Positions 1 to 11,470 of a stretch of DNA of 60,000 bases are shown here, piece by piece; positions within the stretch are counted from its first letter, which is position 1, and each line of letters opens with the position of its first letter. Position numbers and translations under genes: made by a program. The notes under the pieces are model-generated. The model saw only the letters and a program-made list of their open reading frames with translations, had not been told where the DNA came from and made no database searches. The DNA comes from Takakia lepidozioides. Its lineage: Eukaryota; Streptophyta; Takakiopsida; Takakiales; Takakiaceae. The stretch lies in NCBI GenBank assembly GCA_030704615.1, contig CM060733.1, positions 5,830,001-5,890,000 on the forward strand, given 5' to 3'.

Positions 1-1584
1 ACAATGAATACACATCTCTATATCTGATTCGAAATAGAACATGGATGAGAACTGACCATAGCCAGCTTGTGAGTTGTATGACCAACTTTGGCCTCCTCCG
101 ACCGCACATAGAAAGCTTTATTGAGTGCTTCTACCTGCATGCAAAGAGCAGCATCAAAAACGAAAGATTAGAGGGACTCTTAAAACAGTAACCTTTCAAA
201 GTGTGGCTATGTTCTCTACAAAGGGAACTATGAGTGATGGGAAAACAGGGGAAGACAGCAACATAGAATCAACCTGAAATAATCTACTTCTCTTTACTTG
301 AGAGGGAAATTATCTGGGGAGGATTAATGATTGAGTTCAATATAACCGGTGTGCGCCAATGGCAGTGTCTCTCTCAGCAAATACACTAGAATCAACCTGA
401 AATAATCTACTTCTCTTTACTTGAGAGGGAAATTATCTGGGGAGGATTAATGATTGAGTTCAATATAACCGGTGTGCGCCAATGGCAGCGTCTCTCTCAG
501 CAAATACACTAGAAATCTGGCGAACACATGTACCCAAAGTCTGTCAAGAGACTTGACACGTAGTCAGCAAATGATCTTTCTTGAGCTGCAAATACATTTT
601 CTAGTGTGCATGTGTGGGACATACTTGCAATAAGAGTTGTGGGCTGTTTGAAAAAAACTATACAACAGCAATCAGCATCGTGTATGTTAAAGGCAATAAG
701 GCCAATTACTCTTCGTCACATGTTGATAGGCACAGTAGAAGAGTTCTGGAAACATATGTTCATTTGTTAGATTGTTTCGACATCAATACAAGCAGCTCCC
801 TGCAACCTGTAATACTTTCTACTTATTTCAACCAACTATGATACATGTGGCACCACACAGTACAGCCAAAGCCCTGTAAATACATACTTTGTATCAGCCA
901 ATCATCATCTGCATTTTACTCACAGCTTGAAATGAACATGCAAAAGTATGATTTTGAAGAGAAGACCGAGCTGTGAGTAAGGACAGACCTGCTTCGGTGT
1001 GGTGGCAGCAGTTGTCATGGATCTCTTGCTGCTTCGCTGTTAGAAAATGCTCCTGCATACAAGTTCATCAACAATGAATCAATGTCTCTCACACCACCTC
1101 CCTAGGATATAATAAATTCCACATAGAAAAGGCAAGGATTTTGGAGCAGTAATGGTAAAGACAGAGCTTGACACAATTATGATACTGAAACACACAAAAC
1201 TCCCTTCTTCCGTGAACTAGTACTTAAGTCTTTGAAAGAAACCATTTTTGGACATAACTTCATCCCTGCTTCCTTATCATGAGTTTGGTGGCTGAAGCGT
1301 ATGCAGACAGAAGAACACTGCTTTGCCATTCAAACAGTATGTCCCTTCAGTTGTGAAATTGAATAGTCGCTGCCAAAACTGCCAGTACTTGAAAGCCTCC
1401 CTACCCTTACCTAACCCTGCATATCCTGGAATCACATGAGACCACATCCTGTGTAGCAATATTGTTGACCACCTGATGCATAGTTCATGTGCCGTGTTTG
1501 GCACACGTGTCAACAGTACAGTACTTAAGAGTCACTTTCAATGATGCAAATCCTTTCTTTATTCTTTCATGCCTGTTGCGTGTT
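1..1584. other. Intergenic, no gene recognised
   Basis: I see no convincing coding region here. The only structure is a 123-bp tandem duplication (listed separately). A short minus-strand open stretch at 1277-1513 contains WSHVIPGYAGLGKGREAF, which loosely resembles a PPR S/L motif and lies just downstream of the PPR gene on the same strand, so it may be a decayed PPR remnant. The remaining sequence is AT-rich, without motifs I can name. Confidence 0.5.
264..509. repeat. Tandem duplication, two 123-bp units
   Basis: The segment starting tagaatcaacctgaaat at 264 recurs at 387 and the two copies run side by side to about 509. I see one substitution between them (ggcagtgtct versus ggcagcgtct), so the duplication is recent. 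No coding or known element features are visible. Confidence 0.9.
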
Positions 1585-3970
1585 TCACCAGTAATTAGTC
1601 ACCACACCCACAAAGCTTGATGATAATGCCGATAAGTGTCCCAGGGAGAACGGTAATGAGGTCGGAAGCAATTGCCAGCTTTTCATTGTGATCGCAAAGA
1701 ATTTACTCACCAGCATGCAATACACCGCATGGATTTCCTCAATTTGTGGATGCATCTGCCTTCTACACTGAATATATGCCACGGTTGTTGAGCTACACCC
1801 TGACTCTTTTCTGACACCTCTGTCCTGCATCATTTTTCTCACCCTAGCTCGATCATACCATCTGCCAGCTGAAGCATAGATGTTCAAGAGTAGCACATAA
1901 GTTCCCATCATTCTGTGGATCCCAATTGAGAAGGCATTTTGCTGCCCGCTCTCCTATCTCCATATCACCATAAATTCTGCAGGCACCAAGCAAGGCCCCC
2001 CACACTCTGGAATCTGGTTCGATTGGCATTATGTCAATGAAGTTCTCTGCCTCATGCAATCTTCCTGCACGACCAAGAAGGTCCACCATGCAGCCGAAAT
2101 GCTCTAATGTAGGATTGAGGCCGTGATCACGTCTCATGGAATAAAAGTAGTAAAGGCCTTCATCCACTAGGCCTACATGGCTACATGCAGAGAGAACAGA
2201 TGTAAAAGTAGTACTGTTTGGAGTCAAGCCTTCCTGTTGCATTTCTTCAAATAGTTGGAGGGCCTCCCTACCACACCCGTGCTGAGCACATCCTCCAATC
2301 ATTGCACTCCACGAAACCACATTTCGTTCAACCATACTATTGAACACTTGACGCGAATTGTTTACACTCCCACATTTGGCATACATGTCAAGAAGGCTAT
2401 TCTCCAAATTAATACATGATGTAATTCTAGCTTGGATGACATCAGCATGGACTTCTTTGCCCTTTTCCAGGGTTCCTAGGCTGGCACATGCATTAAGAAC
2501 ACAAATGTACGTTACCATGTCAGGCAACACGCCTTCCCGTGGCAGTTGCTTATAGATCTCAAAAGCCTCGATACCATGCCCATGCTGAGCATACCCTGCG
2601 ATCATGGCATTCCATGAGACCACATCGCGTTCAGCCATTTTGTCTAACACCTCCCGTGCATCCTTTACGCTTCCACATTTGGCATACATGTCAACAAGGG
2701 TATTGTTCATGATGATATTTGGTTCAATCCCACTGTTAATGATGTCAGAATGAACCTCTTTGCCTTTTTCCAGGGATGCCAGACTGGCACATGCATTAAG
2801 AATGCAAATGAAGGTGACCCTATCCGGTATCACACCTTCCCTTTGCATTTCCTTGAAAATATCAAAAGCCTCCATACCACACCCATGTTGACAATACCCT
2901 GTGATCAAGGCATTACAGGATACCACATTGCGTTCAGCCATGTTGTCGAACACTTGCCGTGCATCCTTCATGCACCCACATTTGGCATACATGTCAACAA
3001 GGCTATTCTCTAGCTTTATATATGGAACAGTTCCAGCTTTGATGATGGCAGCATGGACCTCCTTGCCCTTTTTCAATGCCCGTACGCTGGCACATGCATT
3101 GAGAACACAAACAAATGTGACCTTGTTGGGTGTCACTCCCTCCCTTATCATTTGTTCATAGATCTCAAGTGCCTCACTACCACACCCATGCTGAGCATAT
3201 CCTGTGATCATGGCATTCCATGAGACCACGTTTCGAGTAGCCATTTTTTTGAACACTTGAAGTGCATCCTTGAAACTTCCACATTTGGCATACATATCAA
3301 CAAGGGTATTCTCCAAAATTATGTAAGGCACAATCCCAGCTTTGATGATGTCTGCATGGACATCTTTGCCCTTTTTCAGGTCTCCAATGCTAGCACATGC
3401 ATTGATAATGCAAACAAACGTGACCTTGTCGGGTTTCACCCCTTCTTGTATCATTAGCTCATAGATCTTGAAAGCCTCTCTACCATACCCAAGCTTGGTA
3501 TATCCTGCCAACATCGTATTCCAAGTAAACACATCTCGTTCAGGCATTTTGTCAAACACTTTACGGGCATTCACCACACTCCCACACTTGGCATACATAT
3601 TGATGAGGGTGTTGAATATAAAGATGTTTGCCTTCAACCCACTCTGGATAATCTGCGCGTGGACCTCCCTTCCATATGCTAGATCTTTTATGTTGATGCA
3701 CTCCTGCAAGAGACAGACATAACTATAGGAGTCTGCTTGAATGCCTGGTTGGGTCAAAATGTGCAGAGCCTCTTTTAGTCGTCCTGCCTTACATAGTGCC
3801 CTCACATCCCCACAGGTGCCGTAAGGGTTCTTGTTGCCTCCCTCTCTTTGTCCTCTTTCAGAAGCAGTGGTGATGAAGGAGACGCTATCCCTACCGCAGG
3901 TCTGGCATCCAACAAAAAAGAGTCCCTGATTCAACCCTGCCATCCTGCATGACTCACAACTCTTAGTCAA
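1585..3970 (-). pseudogene. PLS-type PPR protein, frameshifted before its C-terminal E domain
   Basis: The minus-strand frame from 3970 to 1853 encodes 705 residues. A short leader (residues 1-60) could be an organelle-targeting peptide. From about residue 85 there are tandem P-L-S PPR units; the signature MYAKCG occurs five times at roughly 101-residue spacing, and GYAQHG-type S motifs alternate with it. PLS proteins bind organellar RNA and usually recruit C-to-U editing through E/DYW domains. After WGALLGACRIYGDMEIGERA the expected E motif (GTYVLLLNIYASAGRW) appears in another frame (1585-1911), consistent with one extra G near 1912-1915. The second frame continues into HPQIEEIHA, the start of a DYW-type region, then degenerates with no HxE/CxxC deaminase residues. 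Either a single-base error or a real pseudogene; the loss of a full DYW domain favours decay. Confidence 0.85.
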
Positions 3971-4790
3971 GAAGCCTTGTAACTCATACTAATATAACAT
4001 ATCTCAAAGCTCCTTTCTACTTCTGAGAATACGGTCTTCCTGAGGACAGATATATATTACCAGGGATACAAATCATCTACTTGAGTATCAACTGTCCAGT
4101 TGTATCTGTTTGAGTCGGAATTTTTATAACTATCAAAACAAAACCGATTGTACTCTTGGCCTGGTGCTCCATGGTGTACATCCACATTAGAACCCTCACC
4201 AGACTGTGCTTGACCTTGTATCATGGCATGTAGCTCTGCTTTCACCCAAGGAGGGTTCAACCAACCTCAACTCATTTGTGCGCTTGCTCCATAAGTCTGG
4301 TGATCTTGGAGTTCTCTGAAAACCAACAGTCACCAGCTAAGCAGCCATAGCTTCAACCTCAGCCTCCCATAGAACAGGCTACAACCACCATGTTTCAAAT
4401 AGCAAGGAACAACCTTAAAACCTACCCGTAGCAACAGTATGATCTGATTTTGCAGCCTATTCGCAGCCGAGAATAAAATTTACCTAATTGGAGATACAAA
4501 CCTCACACCAGATAGAGTCACAAGTCCTCCAGTTAGCCTCACTTATGAAATCTGAACAACTCCTGCTAGAGTAGTTCTTACTCACTGCTTAGCCTGCGTG
4601 CAAGAACTGCAAGAACCTTTCGATTCCTCTGCCCTTCGCTTCCTTCCATTATGACTGAATAGTTCAATAGACTCTACCATCCATACAAAGTGATGGATAA
4701 CGAAAAATAGGTTTCTTCAGTTGGGCAATAGGCCCTCTGCTGCATTTGCGAGTTCTTGGAAGGTGTATCGTCAAACTCATTTTCTGGGAT

Positions 4791-4850
4791 CTGGGGGTCA
4801 ATTAGGGTTGCGAACAATCTGGGGGGGTCAATTAGGGCGAACAATCTGGG
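4791..4850. repeat. Two-copy G-rich tandem repeat
   Basis: The unit gggggtcaattaggg followed by gcgaacaatct occurs twice in direct order within 60 bases. The first copy has three extra bases (ttg). Confidence 0.75.
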
Positions 4851-5799
4851 AGAAGTACTCTGAGGGGGCTCCTGCTACTCTATATGTGGTGGACTCTGCA
4901 AGCCAATCTCGATTTGAAGCCAATATAGGTTTTACCTTGATTTTACCACGTAGGAAAATATATTTTACCTCATACCCATATCTACTATGAAGTAAAACCT
5001 AGAAGAATTACCGTAAAAGGATTCGGGCAATCCTTCCTACCTTCCCTCCTTCAAGCACTTGACGGCTTCAAGCACTTGACGGCAGGTGATCAGAATCACC
5101 ACGTAGAGCCTACTTCTCACTTCCTCACAAATCACAATGAGGCCAACACCAAAACTCTGCAAAGTGCCTAACCGTCTATATCCTCAATCACTAGTAGCAT
5201 ATCTCAAACGATTTGGTGCCAGCTGAGAATGAAGACTTGATTGCAGAGGCAAACCTCTTTGAGGTAGAATGATTTGTCTTAGAGACAAATTATTGTTCAA
5301 CATATTATACTATACTCCTTTGATTGGAGTTTGTTTATTTGTCATTTTTTTTGAAAATTTCAGTGACATCCCGTGTACTTAGTTTGTTGTATGCTATATT
5401 GACAAAGCATCATCCAAAAAACACAAATTTATGTAGGTTTTTTTAGTTGTGCTTTTGCTGCACCATAAAAGGTAACCATAGAATTACACATGTTTAATTT
5501 GTTTTGTATTTTGAATTAAGATCCTTATGTAGTTAGTTAGTTTTAGTTGTTCTTTGCTACACCGTACGAAAACTTATAAAATCTCTGGTTTTCCGTTTTT
5601 AATGGAGACCATGCGTATTTAACTAGTTATATATACCATAAAAGACAATCACAAAAAACATATAAGTTTATTTACTTCTGATTTACTAATAAATTCCCTG
5701 GTTTTAGTTGAAAATTCTCAGTATCACCAATCAGATCAGTTCATCTAATTTTCCAGAAGAATAAAAAAATTAAAATAATTTAATATATTTTTAAAAAAG

Positions 5800-5990
5800 A
5801 ACCGGAACCTAACCAGAACCGGTGGTTTTTTTCCAGCAACTAACCGGTAACCGGAACCGCCCCCATGTTAAAAAGTCAGAACTGAGCTGGACCGGAACCG
5901 CCTTAATAAAAAATAACCGGATCCGGATCCAGAACCGTCTCTTCAAAAATTTGTGGAACCAGAATCGAAGGTTCCTTCACAAAGGCAAGA
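5800..5990. repeat. Degenerate AACCGG/GGAACC-rich stretch
   Basis: The hexamers AACCGG, GGAACC and CCGGAACC recur many times at irregular spacing, giving an open plus-strand frame rich in Asn and Arg (5822-6166) that I regard as a by-product of the repeat. Confidence 0.55.
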
Positions 5991-6278
5991 ACCGCCCAAC
6001 ACTAGTGTCCACCTTCCTAGCGGAATGCAGTAGCCCTTCGTTGTGTAGTGACTCCATAAGTTACGCTTCCTTCAGGATGCGTCATACTTTCTTGACCTTC
6101 GTCTGCCAGCCGAAATCAGCAATTTTGGCAATGATAGAAGCGCCAGTGGTCCACAACCCGCTGTGAGGTGCTTCTGTCCTTGTGGACTCTTGAGTGCGCC
6201 GACGGCACCTTGCCTGCACCTTCAGGCGCACGTAATCCTCACTGTAGACTGTATTCGAGCCTAAATTGGAACATTACG

Positions 6279-7501
6279 CTAGGCCTTCGCCATGGTCAAG
6301 TTGGGAGGAGTCTTCACGGTGTTCAGTGACTTCACAACAGGGCCCCGAGCGGCCTTCACAACACCGTCCCGTGGGATTGAGTTACTCTTATCGTGGTGGC
6401 TCAGATCGTTGTCTTCATTCGTATCCAAGGGCTTGTGCACGACAACTCTCTTTGATGAGGGGGTACTTTCACCTGGGCACTTGTCCATATCCTTGTCAAT
6501 TGATACCTTAGAATCCGCCCTAGTGGTGGGCTTCTTTGCATACTCTGCACTCAATGCCTTGCGAGATCTCTTTTGTTCTCGTTTACGCTTCCCTGTTGCC
6601 TGAACGTGTGGACCGACAAGGGCTACAGCTGGGGGGTTCAACAGTGGTCCAAGAACAGGAGGGGTTGTTGCTAAGGCATGAGGTACATATACTACCATAG
6701 GTAATGGAGAACCACCATCCAATTGAGCTGGAACTGCGGGAATGGATATTGGCGGAGCAACAAGGGAGGTAGCAACTGGTGTGAGTGACATGAAATATAG
6801 GATCTGAAACTTGTGAGGGGCCTCCACCTATGGTACTGTGCAACACAACTGTATCAGAATCAGACTGGGAGTCGGCCCCAACATCAGTTTCAAATCCCTG
6901 TGACCCCAATTCTGAGTTTGATGAGAGGGTTGCCACATGTCCAGTATTTTGGGCACCATCTCTTTCAACCTTCACATCCACATAAGGAGGAACAACAGTG
7001 GATGGGATTGTCAAGTCCACAACATCTTCATGTGTACTTTGTAGCGTATGTGTCGTGACAATCTCTGGAACAAATGCAGCCTGCAGTGGAGATCCAGGAA
7101 TCTTTTTTGGTGGAGAACCAGGAATGAGGAACTTCTTGACATAACCCTTTCCTGAAGCTGAAACCTCTTGCATGATGGTATCAGGTGTGACATCAACCTC
7201 AGGGTTCAACGGATCACCAACAATTGGTGCAACGATCCCGGCCGCGACAGCCCCAGAGGTGACATTTGAAGAGTTGACGAGCTTGGAGTTCGAGGGAAGT
7301 TTTGGTTCACAGCACTACCACCATGTCCACTTTGGCCTCCACTGTAGTTGGTGGTGAATGCGCTATAGTTGTGGTGGCCTGAGATGGAGGTCCTGGTCTT
7401 CGTTTGTTGGCATCAATGAAGCCATCATCTGCTATCACACCTACACCATTACAACTGGTTTGAGAAGGCTGAATTATCACTTGGTGCCTACTGTCTACCA
7501 A
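6279..7501 (-). pseudogene. Broken gene for an unknown Pro/Ser/Val-rich, probably nuclear protein
   Basis: Three minus-strand open segments in different frames lie head to tail: 7501-7307, 7209-6583 and 6827-6279. The first contains IDANKRRPGPPSQATTT; the second continues with a low-complexity acidic region (SNSELGSQGFETDVGADSQ); the third is proline-rich, then has a basic cluster KRKREQKRSRK resembling a nuclear localisation signal. They read as one disordered protein broken by two frameshifts or separated by short introns. I do not recognise the family. Such disordered ORFs often accompany plant transposons, but nothing here proves that. Confidence 0.4.
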
Positions 7502-9273
7502 TACAACATTAACTGTAATTTGAGTCCAGACAAGTCATTGTAGTCCTTACCATTGGCCGAAGTCCCAACAGTTGGACTACAATAATTATGTGGGGAGTGC
7601 ACAGTCCATCATAATGGACTTTTTGTCCCCCATATTAGACTTCCAAGTTCTATGCAGCTGATGGTGGGACTACAAGCAAGATTCACACTCCCTAATTAGG
7701 ACTCACACTCCATCTGGGCCATGACTCAGATTCCAAGTTGAGAAGCAAGCTCCTCAATAAGGACTCGCATTCCACATCGATTATTTTGCAGTTGGACTCA
7801 CACTCCACATGATTAAGCACATGGACTGACCCTCCACAAGACTCTGATTCCAAACTGGAAATCAGTGGAAATCATTAAGGACTCATACTCCCAGTAATTA
7901 GTTAGCAAGTGGACTCACACTCCCCATGTCTAAACACATCGACTCATACTCCACATGAGTCAGCACTTGGACTCACACTCCACATGACTGAAGACTCAGA
8001 ATTTGTGGGGCTACTATTCAACAAGTTTCAGCTGTTTGTGCAGCTGATTTGCGGGATGGCAGGTGGCCTGCGGCTCTCCCTCATGCTACCTCCCACCACA
8101 TCTTGCAAAAGCATTACAGGTGTGGCACCCCCTTAGCTTTTGTGCAATCTGGTGTTCCCTACTCATATTTTCACTTTTATTGCGTACCTCATAGCCTAGG
8201 TGGGGTAGAGGGGTAGAGTAGTCTCTTGTTGTTGTAGCACGTGACAACCCAACTCATCCTTGCGTACCTAATTACCTGAACTGAACCATGACGCTAGATT
8301 GAAGGAACTTGTCTCTTCTGTCAATCATTGGTTGGGATCGAAGAGGAATATGCCTCCCCTGCCTCGCTGATATCGTCCCTTTTATAACAATGACCACATT
8401 TGGTACAAGCCATATACAAATACAACTTGACAAAAAAGGGCATGCAGTCTCACTTGAAACCAGCCAGCGACAACAGTTCACAAGTCTACATGGTAGGCCA
8501 GATTAGGCCAGATCCCCTCATCCCTCCCCACGATCATTAAATGCCACAATTGTGTGCTCCCTTCTAGCACATATCTTGCTGTGGAGTTCTCCTCCAGTTG
8601 TAACTGTGATGAACATACACAAAACAGGTCAAACAACTAAACACAAACTTTGGATATTCTCACTCAAATGTTTCCACTACAGACGGATTAATACTAAAGT
8701 TACAACGACCATGTTGGCCTACCTTGGAGTAGGCATTGCCGTGTGGGAGAGCAACTCCAACCATGCCTAAAACTTTAAAATCCATTCAGCTTTCGGTGCT
8801 CAAAGAGAGCATGTCAGCGTGCTCTACAATAGCTAATGCGGCTGTTCAAGGCAAGTTTGGCGCACCACCCTCGAGCTCTCAAAGTCATGAGTTAGTTCAA
8901 GGTCAGATGGTGGGCTCAGTACCTAATACCAGATACCCTAAGATGACAGACTCTATTTTTTGGAAGCAAGACCGTCCTGTTAAACAGTTTGAAGTCATGG
9001 CAGAAAAATGTAGAGGAGATGTTTCAAGTACCTGAAGTTTGGGCAGGAAGAACTGACCCTGCTGGATGAAGCTCACTTGGAGGCTGAAGTGTCTAAAGCC
9101 ACGTCCGAAGCATGAATAATGCTTGAACAAAAATAAGTTAGGAATAAACATCCCTGAACTTGTTTCCAGTTTGTGACATGGGTGAACCTTAGGCTGAAAG
9201 GCCTACCTATCCTCATCATTAAACTACAATTTAACCCCAGGGCGGGGGGTCAATTCTTGAACAAATAACACAT
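7502..9273. other. Intergenic with degenerate GGACTCACACTCC repeats
   Basis: The left part (7640-7990) carries a degenerate short repeat listed separately. From 8000 to 9270 I find only short frames with no recognisable motifs. Confidence 0.4.
7640..7990. repeat. Degenerate tandem/dispersed repeat, core GGACTCACACTCCACATGA
   Basis: The core ggactcacactcc, often followed by acatga, recurs about eight times at 30-60 base spacing with substitutions (gactcatactcc, ggactcgcattcc). It reads as an old minisatellite. Confidence 0.65.
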
Positions 9274-9393
9274 GCAGACAGGAAAGGGAGATTGTCAATG
9301 CTCGATGTGTGGGCACGCTGAAGGCAATACCCATTTTCTAAAACAGTGTCCCGGGTATTCTCATCAGAGAGCCACCCTCTTCAGGACCGTATA
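9274..9393 (+). other. Cys/His-rich remnant, possibly a LINE zinc-binding tail
   Basis: A short plus-strand frame reads CSMCGHAEGNTHFLKQCPGY and then stops. The C-x2-C-x7-H-x4-C spacing and the following CPGY resemble the C-terminal zinc-binding segment of non-LTR retrotransposon reverse transcriptases. It does not match the C-x2-C-x4-H-x4-C Gag knuckle. No RT precedes it, so it could be chance. Confidence 0.2.
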
Positions 9394-9705
9394 GTGCTTG
9401 CACCTCTGTTCACTAACTTTCAAAGTATCGATTCTGAGCCTAAGGCCCTGGCCCTGTTGGGGTCTAATTGCTAGGTAGCTCAGACACAGCAGATTGATGC
9501 AACCAATTGTTTATATCAAGGTAGCTCCAACTACTGGAGTGAGCCCCTCACAAAGGTAATAGTAAGCAGACTTTTGTGATCAATCATCATGCAGGTACCC
9601 TCACCGTAATGGTCACATATAAACTGTCATGTATGAATGACTGTGCAGCCTAAATTTTTAGGGTTTTACAACATGAATTGCTAGTAGGTAGCTCCAAAAA
9701 TTAGC

Positions 9706-10170
9706 TCAACTAGACTCACTAACAAGACGTAAGTATATCCTCTCTGGGCAGGGAAAAAAATGGAGAAATACCAACCCAACAAGGAACACACCATAGAGAA
9801 TGATAAACAAAACAGGCAATGCAAGAAGTATAGAATCAGGCGTGAAAGATCGCAGCGGCGGCTTGTACTTGTAGAGTTCAAGTGGAAAGTTACTAGTCAT
9901 GATCATCATTTGGATGGCAATCTGCCATCTCTTTCCAGGCGCTACGACAGAAACATCCATGCTTGCAGGAACCTAATTCCAGATATGCCGCACACCAAAT
10001 CGTCTGGCCACGAACTTGAACGAAACTTACCAAAGAGAGAGTCAGGCAACAATCAAGTGCTTTTCCAGCGATGGCACACCCGAGCACCCCCGCCCAAGCT
10101 CCTCCTCTACTCCTCTACCCTCGTGCCTCTGTTGCTATGGCAGCAACACACAATGTTGCACTTTATAAGC
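9706..10170 (-). CDS. Candidate small one-pass membrane protein with a 5' UTR intron
   Basis: The minus-strand frame from the ATG at 9960 to the TGA at 9706 encodes 84 residues. A polar N-terminal half (PGKRWQIAIQMMIM) is followed by a strongly hydrophobic stretch of about 25 residues (LLALPVLFIILYGVFLVG), a plausible membrane span. Upstream on the same strand are a TATA-like TTATAAAG near 10164-10171, a donor-like TTGGTAAGT near 10033-10041 and an acceptor-like AATTAG just before the ATG. These fit a gene with a leader intron. I do not recognise the protein, and the frame is short enough to be fortuitous. Confidence 0.3.
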
Positions 10171-10658
10171 TCTGCTCGCATCACCCGCTTCCTCTGCTAC
10201 CACCACCCAAGCGCGCCCATAGAAACACAGAAATGAAAATGAACTTCACGCATGCGTAGAGTTGATGAAACAATCACAAGCTAAACCCTAAAAATCTTAC
10301 AAAATGGTAAGCAAACTTTTGTGATCAAACATTCCCAATCTCTTCCCAATCTCTTCACATTCCCAATCCCAATCAACTCGTACGTCTTGGCTAGCTTCTA
10401 GTTGTGCATCGCGCGTCATACATGACAGCTCGTCGTCCCCGCACTTCAGTCTAGCCCAACGCGACCAGCCATCTTCCAGCCACCCCCCGCGACCTCCAAT
10501 CGACGGTAATAACTTGATGTACAAAAACAATCAACGGCTACAATAAATTCAACTTTTTCCGACTTCGTTCCCGCGTGCTGCGTTTTCTACTTCATATGTC
10601 CATTTTTTATGGACTGCAAGTTGCCGCTTTTGGATGGCCCGTACCATGCTTCTACCCG

Positions 10659-11470
10659 TCAAAAATTCTTGATGTTCAACCAGACCTCTGTGCCTGCCTC
10701 AAACTTAACTTCCCTCCACTTCCGATTCACCTGCCGTTCATACCGTTTCCTAGTTTTGGCAATGTTGTACTTTCCGAGCTCCAACAAACGCTCGCATTCT
10801 TCCAGCACTACTGCTGCTGCTGGTTCCTCAACGTTCTGGGCAGCCCAATTTGTCGGCACCAGAGGTGCTTTTCCATAGACCAATATGAAAGGGGAAACTC
10901 CCGTTGCGGAGTGTTTTGTGTTATTATAACAGAACTCTGCCGCATCCAAGTGCTCCACCTAGTCGGATTGGTCTGCCGACACATAATTCCGCAAGATCTG
11001 CTTCACCACGGAATTCACTCTTTCCGTTTGGCCGTCCGTCGTAGGTTGGAAGGCTATACTCATCTTGAGTCTCGTCCCCATCTTCTTCAAAGTGCCCTCC
11101 AAAATTTACTTGTAAACTTTGGATCGCGGTCCGAGACAATATCCTTTGGGAGTCCATGATGCTTGAAGACGTGGGCGAAGTAAAGTCGCTCTGTCTCCTG
11201 CGCCGTGGCCGTCTTCTTGGTGGGAATGAAATGGCCCATTATACTGAACCTATCCACCACCACCATGATTGCATCGAATTTTTTTGACAGCGGCATAGCA
11301 GTCATGAAATCCATTGAGACACTTTCCCAAGACCCCTCTGGAATCGGCAAGGGTTGTAACAGCCCTGCTTGCTTTTTGTTCTCGCTCCGGTTTTGTTGGC
11401 ATGTGGTGCATGTCTTGACATACTCCTCAGCCTCCTCCCTCAGTTTGGGCCAGAAATACTCGTTCTTCAA
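10659..11470 (-). pseudogene. Integrase of the minus-strand element, several frameshifts
   Basis: The segment 11470-11087 has the second half of the zinc-binding region (CTTCQQNRSE), the first catalytic Asp in VSMDFMTAMP and the second in [14 protein letters not shown]. The expected H-H half lies in the preceding frame. After FWRAL the frame breaks. The region holding the catalytic Glu (about 10960-11090) is spread over broken frames. Homology resumes at 10958-10659 with AEFCYNNTKHSATGVSPF, a conserved integrase block. It cannot give a working enzyme as it stands. Confidence 0.8.

Larger units (their letters stand above)
3971..6278. other. Intergenic, no recognised gene
   Basis: A 67-codon minus-strand frame at 4057-4260 (starts MNPPWVKAELHAMIQG, polar, Asn/Ser-rich) has no family match I can recall. 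A short G-rich tandem repeat lies at 4791-4850. From about 5260 to 5790 the sequence is very AT-rich and structureless, and a degenerate AACCGG/GGAACC cluster follows. Confidence 0.4.

Noticed and set aside
9562-10332. Pair of 26-bp direct repeats (gtaagcagacttttgtgatc at 9562 and a variant at 10307) as ends of a 750-bp element
   Set aside because: Three mismatches, no terminal motifs and no target duplication; could be chance or an old duplication.
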